Assembly (NCBI GenBank): GCA_009780755.1
Contig: WQZL01000119.1
Coordinates: 1 to 7,831, forward strand
Length of the DNA: 7,831 nucleotides
DNA from: Promicromonosporaceae bacterium
Lineage (GTDB): Bacteria > Actinomycetota > Actinomycetes > Actinomycetales > Cellulomonadaceae
Direction of reading: 5' to 3'
The notes under the pieces are model-generated. The model did not search any database. It was not told the origin of the DNA and saw only the letters and a program-made list of their open reading frames with translations. Made by a program: the position numbers and the translations under genes. Position 1 is the stretch's first letter. Each line of letters begins with the position of its first letter. Of the stretch, positions 5,234 to 7,831 are shown one piece after another.

Positions 5234-6984
5234 ACCGTGGTGTTGGCGGGGAGGATTTCTGGGTTGGGCAGGTCGGCGGAGGCGAGCAGCACCTTGGCGC
5301 ACTCGGGCAGGGGGAGGGGAGTGTCGCCCAGATTCGCTAGGACGGTGATACCGGGGCCACTAGCCGGGAAGTTGCTGAAGGCCAGCACCTTGTCATCCCA
5401 CCCCGGTAGCCACGCCAAACCGCCACCACCCAGACCAAGCCTGCGGCGCAGGCGCAGCGCCTCGCGGTAGAACTCCAGGGTTGAGGTGGCCACCCCGGCC
5501 TGCGCATCCACGGCGTATTTGGCCCATTCGACGGGCTGGGGTAGCCAAGTCCTTCCGGTGGGGGAGAAACCAAAGCCTGGCTCGCTCGCCGCCCAGGGCA
5601 GTGGCACGCGGCAACCGTCGCGCCCGGCCTCCTTGCCCTCCGTACGGAAAAACTCGGGCGCCTGCCGAACCTCGTCGGGCAACGCGCAGTGTTCGGGCAG
5701 GCCCAGCTCCTCGCCGTTGTACAGGTAGGCCGAGCCGGGCAGCGCCAGCATGAAGGCCGTCGCGGCCCGTCCCCGACGCAGGCCCAGCGCCTCGTCCGGC
5801 TGCGGGTCATGAGCGTAGATGCCGTTGGGGCGGAAGCCAGGATCGGGCAGGCCAAAGCGGGAAGGGTGGCGCACCACATCGTGATTCGATAGCACCCAGG
5901 TGGCGGGCGCACCCACCAGGTCACATGATGCCAACGACTCGGTGATGATGCGGCGGTAGGCGGCGGCATCCCATTTGGTACACAGGAACCCGAAGTTAAA
6001 CGCCTGTTGCATTTCGTCGGGGCGGATGTAGCGAGCTAGCCGGGTCTCTGGGCTAACCCACGCCTCGGCCACCAACGCCCGTGTATGGCGCTCACCCGGC
6101 GGGTCAAACTCATCAAGCACACGCCGCCAGGAGCGGTAAATCTCGTGGACGCCATCTTGATCGAAGGCCGGATGCGGATCGGCGGAGGGCGCATCAAGAT
6201 CGAGGGAGGCATCGGCTGCCACCCCAGCGCTGGCCATCTCAACCCGCTTGGCGTGATCGGGCAGGCCATCGGCCTTGATGAGCGCGTGCGCCACATCCAC
6301 GCGGAAGCCGTCTACGCCCCGACGCAGCCAAAACCTCAATGTTTCTTCCATCTCCGCGCGCACCTTAGGATGCGCCCAGTTCAGATCGGGTTGCGAGGCG
6401 TCGAACAGGTGGCAGTACCACTGTCCTGGCGTGCCGTCAGCCTCCGTTATTCGCGTCCAGGCGGGGGCGCCCAGCACGGAAATCCAGTTGTTCGGCTCAA
6501 CCTGGCCCTGTTCCCCCTTGCCATCGCGGAACAGGTAGCGATCGCGCTCCGGGGAGCCAGGCGGGGCGGCCAACGCGGCCTCAAACCAAGGATGCTGCGC
6601 GGAGGTGTGGTTCGGCACCACATCCACAATCACCCGCAGGCCCAGCTCGTGAGCGCGGGCAATCAACGCATCGGCATCGGCCAGCGTGCCAAACAGTGGG
6701 TCAACATCGCGGTAGTCGATTACGTCATAACCGCCGTCCTTCATGGGGGAGCGGTAGAAGGGAGAGAGCCACAGCGCATCCACGCCGAGGGCCGCCAGAT
6801 GGTCGAGTCGGGCGGTGATGCCGGGCAGGTCACCGTGGCCATCCCCGTCCGAATCGGCAAACGAGCGCGGATACACCTGATAGATCACGGCGGTGCGCCA
6901 CCACTCGTCAGTAACAAATGGCTCATGCACCCGGTCGGTAGTCATCACCCTATTCTGTAGCATTTGAGGGTTGCCGGATGGCAA
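5221..6984 (-). CDS. GH13 family alpha-glucosidase (oligo-alpha-glucosidase)
   Basis: Glycoside hydrolase family 13 enzyme that would release glucose from alpha-linked oligosaccharides by a retaining mechanism in the cytoplasm. In the 587-residue frame the TIM barrel begins at WWRTAVIYQVYPRSFADS (28-45). Region I is DVVPNH (121-126), region II GFRVDVAH (226-233) with nucleophile D230, region III LVAEAW (304-309) with acid/base E307, and region IV VLSNHD (364-369) with stabiliser D369. A small beta C-terminal domain (about 505-587) completes the usual length. The barrel signature and the FRTEGKEAGRDGCRVPLPW block fit actinobacterial GH13 alpha-glucosidases (I think subfamily 30). The long-frame start at 6984 is unlikely: the ATG at 6945 (M14) fits homologues better and has AGGGTG directly before it and CAGAAT six bases upstream, giving 574 residues. 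No signal peptide is present. It is divergent from thrS; no transporter or regulator gene is in view. Confidence 0.93.
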   Translation of the reverse strand: MPSGNPQMLQNRVMTTDRVHEPFVTDEWWRTAVIYQVYPRSFADSDGDGHGDLPGITARLDHLAALGVDALWLSPFYRSPMKDGGYDVIDYRDVDPLFGTLADADALIARAHELGLRVIVDVVPNHTSAQHPWFEAALAAPPGSPERDRYLFRDGKGEQGQVEPNNWISVLGAPAWTRITEADGTPGQWYCHLFDASQPDLNWAHPKVRAEMEETLRFWLRRGVDGFRVDVAHALIKADGLPDHAKRVEMASAGVAADASLDLDAPSADPHPAFDQDGVHEIYRSWRRVLDEFDPPGERHTRALVAEAWVSPETRLARYIRPDEMQQAFNFGFLCTKWDAAAYRRIITESLASCDLVGAPATWVLSNHDVVRHPSRFGLPDPGFRPNGIYAHDPQPDEALGLRRGRAATAFMLALPGSAYLYNGEELGLPEHCALPDEVRQAPEFFRTEGKEAGRDGCRVPLPWAASEPGFGFSPTGRTWLPQPVEWAKYAVDAQAGVATSTLEFYREALRLRRRLGLGGGGLAWLPGWDDKVLAFSNFPASGPGITVLANLGDTPLPLPECAKVLLASADLPNPEILPANTTVWLA

Positions 6985-7010
6985 GAGTTACGTTCCCAAG
7001 GAGTACCCGC
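6946..7010. promoter_or_regulatory. Divergent promoter region between the glucosidase and thrS
   Basis: This 65-base spacer (taking the ATG at 6945 as the glucosidase start) must carry both promoters. For thrS, AAGGAG at 6998-7003 is a strong ribosome site seven bases before the GTG. A possible -35 TTGAGG (6964-6969) with TACGTT (6989-6994) is weak (19-base spacing). For the glucosidase, CAGAAT (6957-6952) lies six bases before the start. The space is too short for a T-box leader. Confidence 0.35.
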
Positions 7011-7831
7011 GTGTCAGACGTTGCCCAACAAGTTGCCCAGCCCAGCACCGGCGCCGAGATATTCGGCGAGAACCGCGACGTTGTCGTGGTACGCGTCACC
7101 CTGCCGGGGGCCGATACCCCCGAGCTGTGGGACCTCGACCGACCCATCCCGGTGGGCGCCACCGTCGAACCCGTACTCATCAGCGAACCTGACGGCCTTG
7201 ACGTGCTGCGGCATTCGGCCGCCCACGTACTGGCTCAGGCCGTGCAGCAGACCTTCCCCGACGCCAAGCTGGGCATCGGCCCGCCCGTGCGCGACGGCTT
7301 CTACTACGACTTCGACGTGGCCACCCCCTTCACCCCGGAGGACTTGAAAGCCCTGGACAAGACGATGCAGCGCATCATCAAGGAGGGCCAAACCTTCAAG
7401 CGCCGCGTCGTCACCGAGGATGAGGCCCGCACCGAACTGGTCGCCGAACCGTACAAGATCGAACTCATCGGTCTAAAAGGCAATGCCGATGAGGCGGGCG
7501 AGGGCGCGAACGTTGAGGTGGGTGGCGCCGAGCTGACCATCTACGACAACATTCGCGGATATGGCCGCGAATCGCAGACCACCGTGTGGTCCGACCTATG
7601 CCGCGGCCCGCACCTGCCCAATACCAAACTGATCGGCCAGGGCATGACCCTGCTGCGCAGCGCGGCGGCCTACTGGCGCGGCGACCAGGCAAATGCCTCC
7701 CTCCAGCGGGTGTACGGCACCGCCTGGCCGAGCAAGGATGAGCTGCGCGCCTACACCGACCGTCTGGCCGAGGCCGAGCGCCGCGACCACCGCCGTCTGG
7801 GCACCGAGATGGACCTGTTCTCCTTCCACGA
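7011..7831 (+). CDS. thrS: Threonyl-tRNA synthetase, N-terminal part (cut by window edge)
   Basis: Starts at a GTG with a strong AAGGAG seven bases upstream; 273 codons are present out of the roughly 650-690 usual for the enzyme, the rest lying beyond the right edge. The enzyme charges tRNA-Thr with threonine using ATP. In view are the TGS domain (about 15-60; the VGATVEP segment is typical), then the editing (SAD) domain with LRHSAAHVLAQA (66-77) and DLCRGPHLPNT (195-205). H68, H72, C197 and H201 are the conserved residues of the editing site, so hydrolysis of Ser-tRNA-Thr should be intact. SAAAYWRGD and LQRVYGTAWP (217-240) lead into the class II catalytic core, and ERRDHRRLG (256-264) begins the next helix. 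The conserved core is typical of actinobacteria. The gene is read divergently from the glucosidase. Confidence 0.97.
   Translation, partial: MSDVAQQVAQPSTGAEIFGENRDVVVVRVTLPGADTPELWDLDRPIPVGATVEPVLISEPDGLDVLRHSAAHVLAQAVQQTFPDAKLGIGPPVRDGFYYDFDVATPFTPEDLKALDKTMQRIIKEGQTFKRRVVTEDEARTELVAEPYKIELIGLKGNADEAGEGANVEVGGAELTIYDNIRGYGRESQTTVWSDLCRGPHLPNTKLIGQGMTLLRSAAAYWRGDQANASLQRVYGTAWPSKDELRAYTDRLAEAERRDHRRLGTEMDLFSFH

Noticed and set aside
6085..6960. A 291-codon plus-strand open frame opposite the glucosidase
   Set aside because: It lies wholly antisense to a GH13 gene with all catalytic motifs; its protein has no recognisable domain and the frame is a by-product of GC-rich codon bias.
6946..7010. 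T-box riboswitch controlling thrS
   Set aside because: The space between the glucosidase and thrS starts is about 65 bases, far too short for a T-box leader, and no T-box consensus or terminator is present.
1..7831. CRISPR array, insertion sequence or phage attachment site
   Set aside because: No regularly spaced direct repeats, transposase or integrase frame, or terminal inverted repeats were seen anywhere in the window.

Overview
The window looks like a stretch of chromosome from a moderately GC-rich Gram-positive actinobacterium. The evidence is codon usage rich in GCC, CTG, CGC and GTG, a GTG start on the threonyl-tRNA synthetase gene, an alpha-glucosidase of the type common in Actinomycetia, and several genes whose ATG lacks a Shine-Dalgarno sequence but follows a TANNNT box by six bases, the arrangement seen at leaderless actinobacterial genes. 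The genus cannot be fixed from sequence alone.

Layout. (1) 1-2280, minus strand: a two-gene unit encoding a class V, cysteine-desulfurase-like PLP enzyme (1027-2280) and, three bases downstream, a membrane-anchored thioredoxin-fold protein with a CGFC motif that runs off the left edge (1-1023). The second gene is open to the edge. (2) 2281-2422: a divergent, palindrome-rich intergenic region. (3) 2423-3000, plus strand: a type II toxin-antitoxin pair, a ribbon-helix-helix antitoxin and a RelE/ParE-fold toxin overlapping by ATGA. (4) 3043-3846, plus: an alpha/beta hydrolase. (5) 3940-5211, plus: an AAA-type ATPase with a DUF4143 C-terminal domain and a PD-(D/E)XK-like signature. (6) 5221-6984, minus: a GH13 alpha-glucosidase, convergent with the ATPase. 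(7) 7011-7831, plus: the first 273 codons of thrS, divergent from the glucosidase and cut by the right edge.

The metabolic and housekeeping genes at the right (GH13, thrS) look like ordinary chromosome. The central block (toxin-antitoxin, hydrolase, DUF4143 ATPase) has the look of accessory DNA made of single-gene or two-gene transcription units. The most thought-provoking part is the left-hand pair. A cytosolic enzyme that would make a cysteine persulfide is translationally linked to a membrane protein predicted to carry two cysteines on its cytoplasmic face and a CXXC thioredoxin fold outside. This suggests a sulfur-relay or redox module not explained by the standard Suf or Isc systems, none of whose other genes are visible here.
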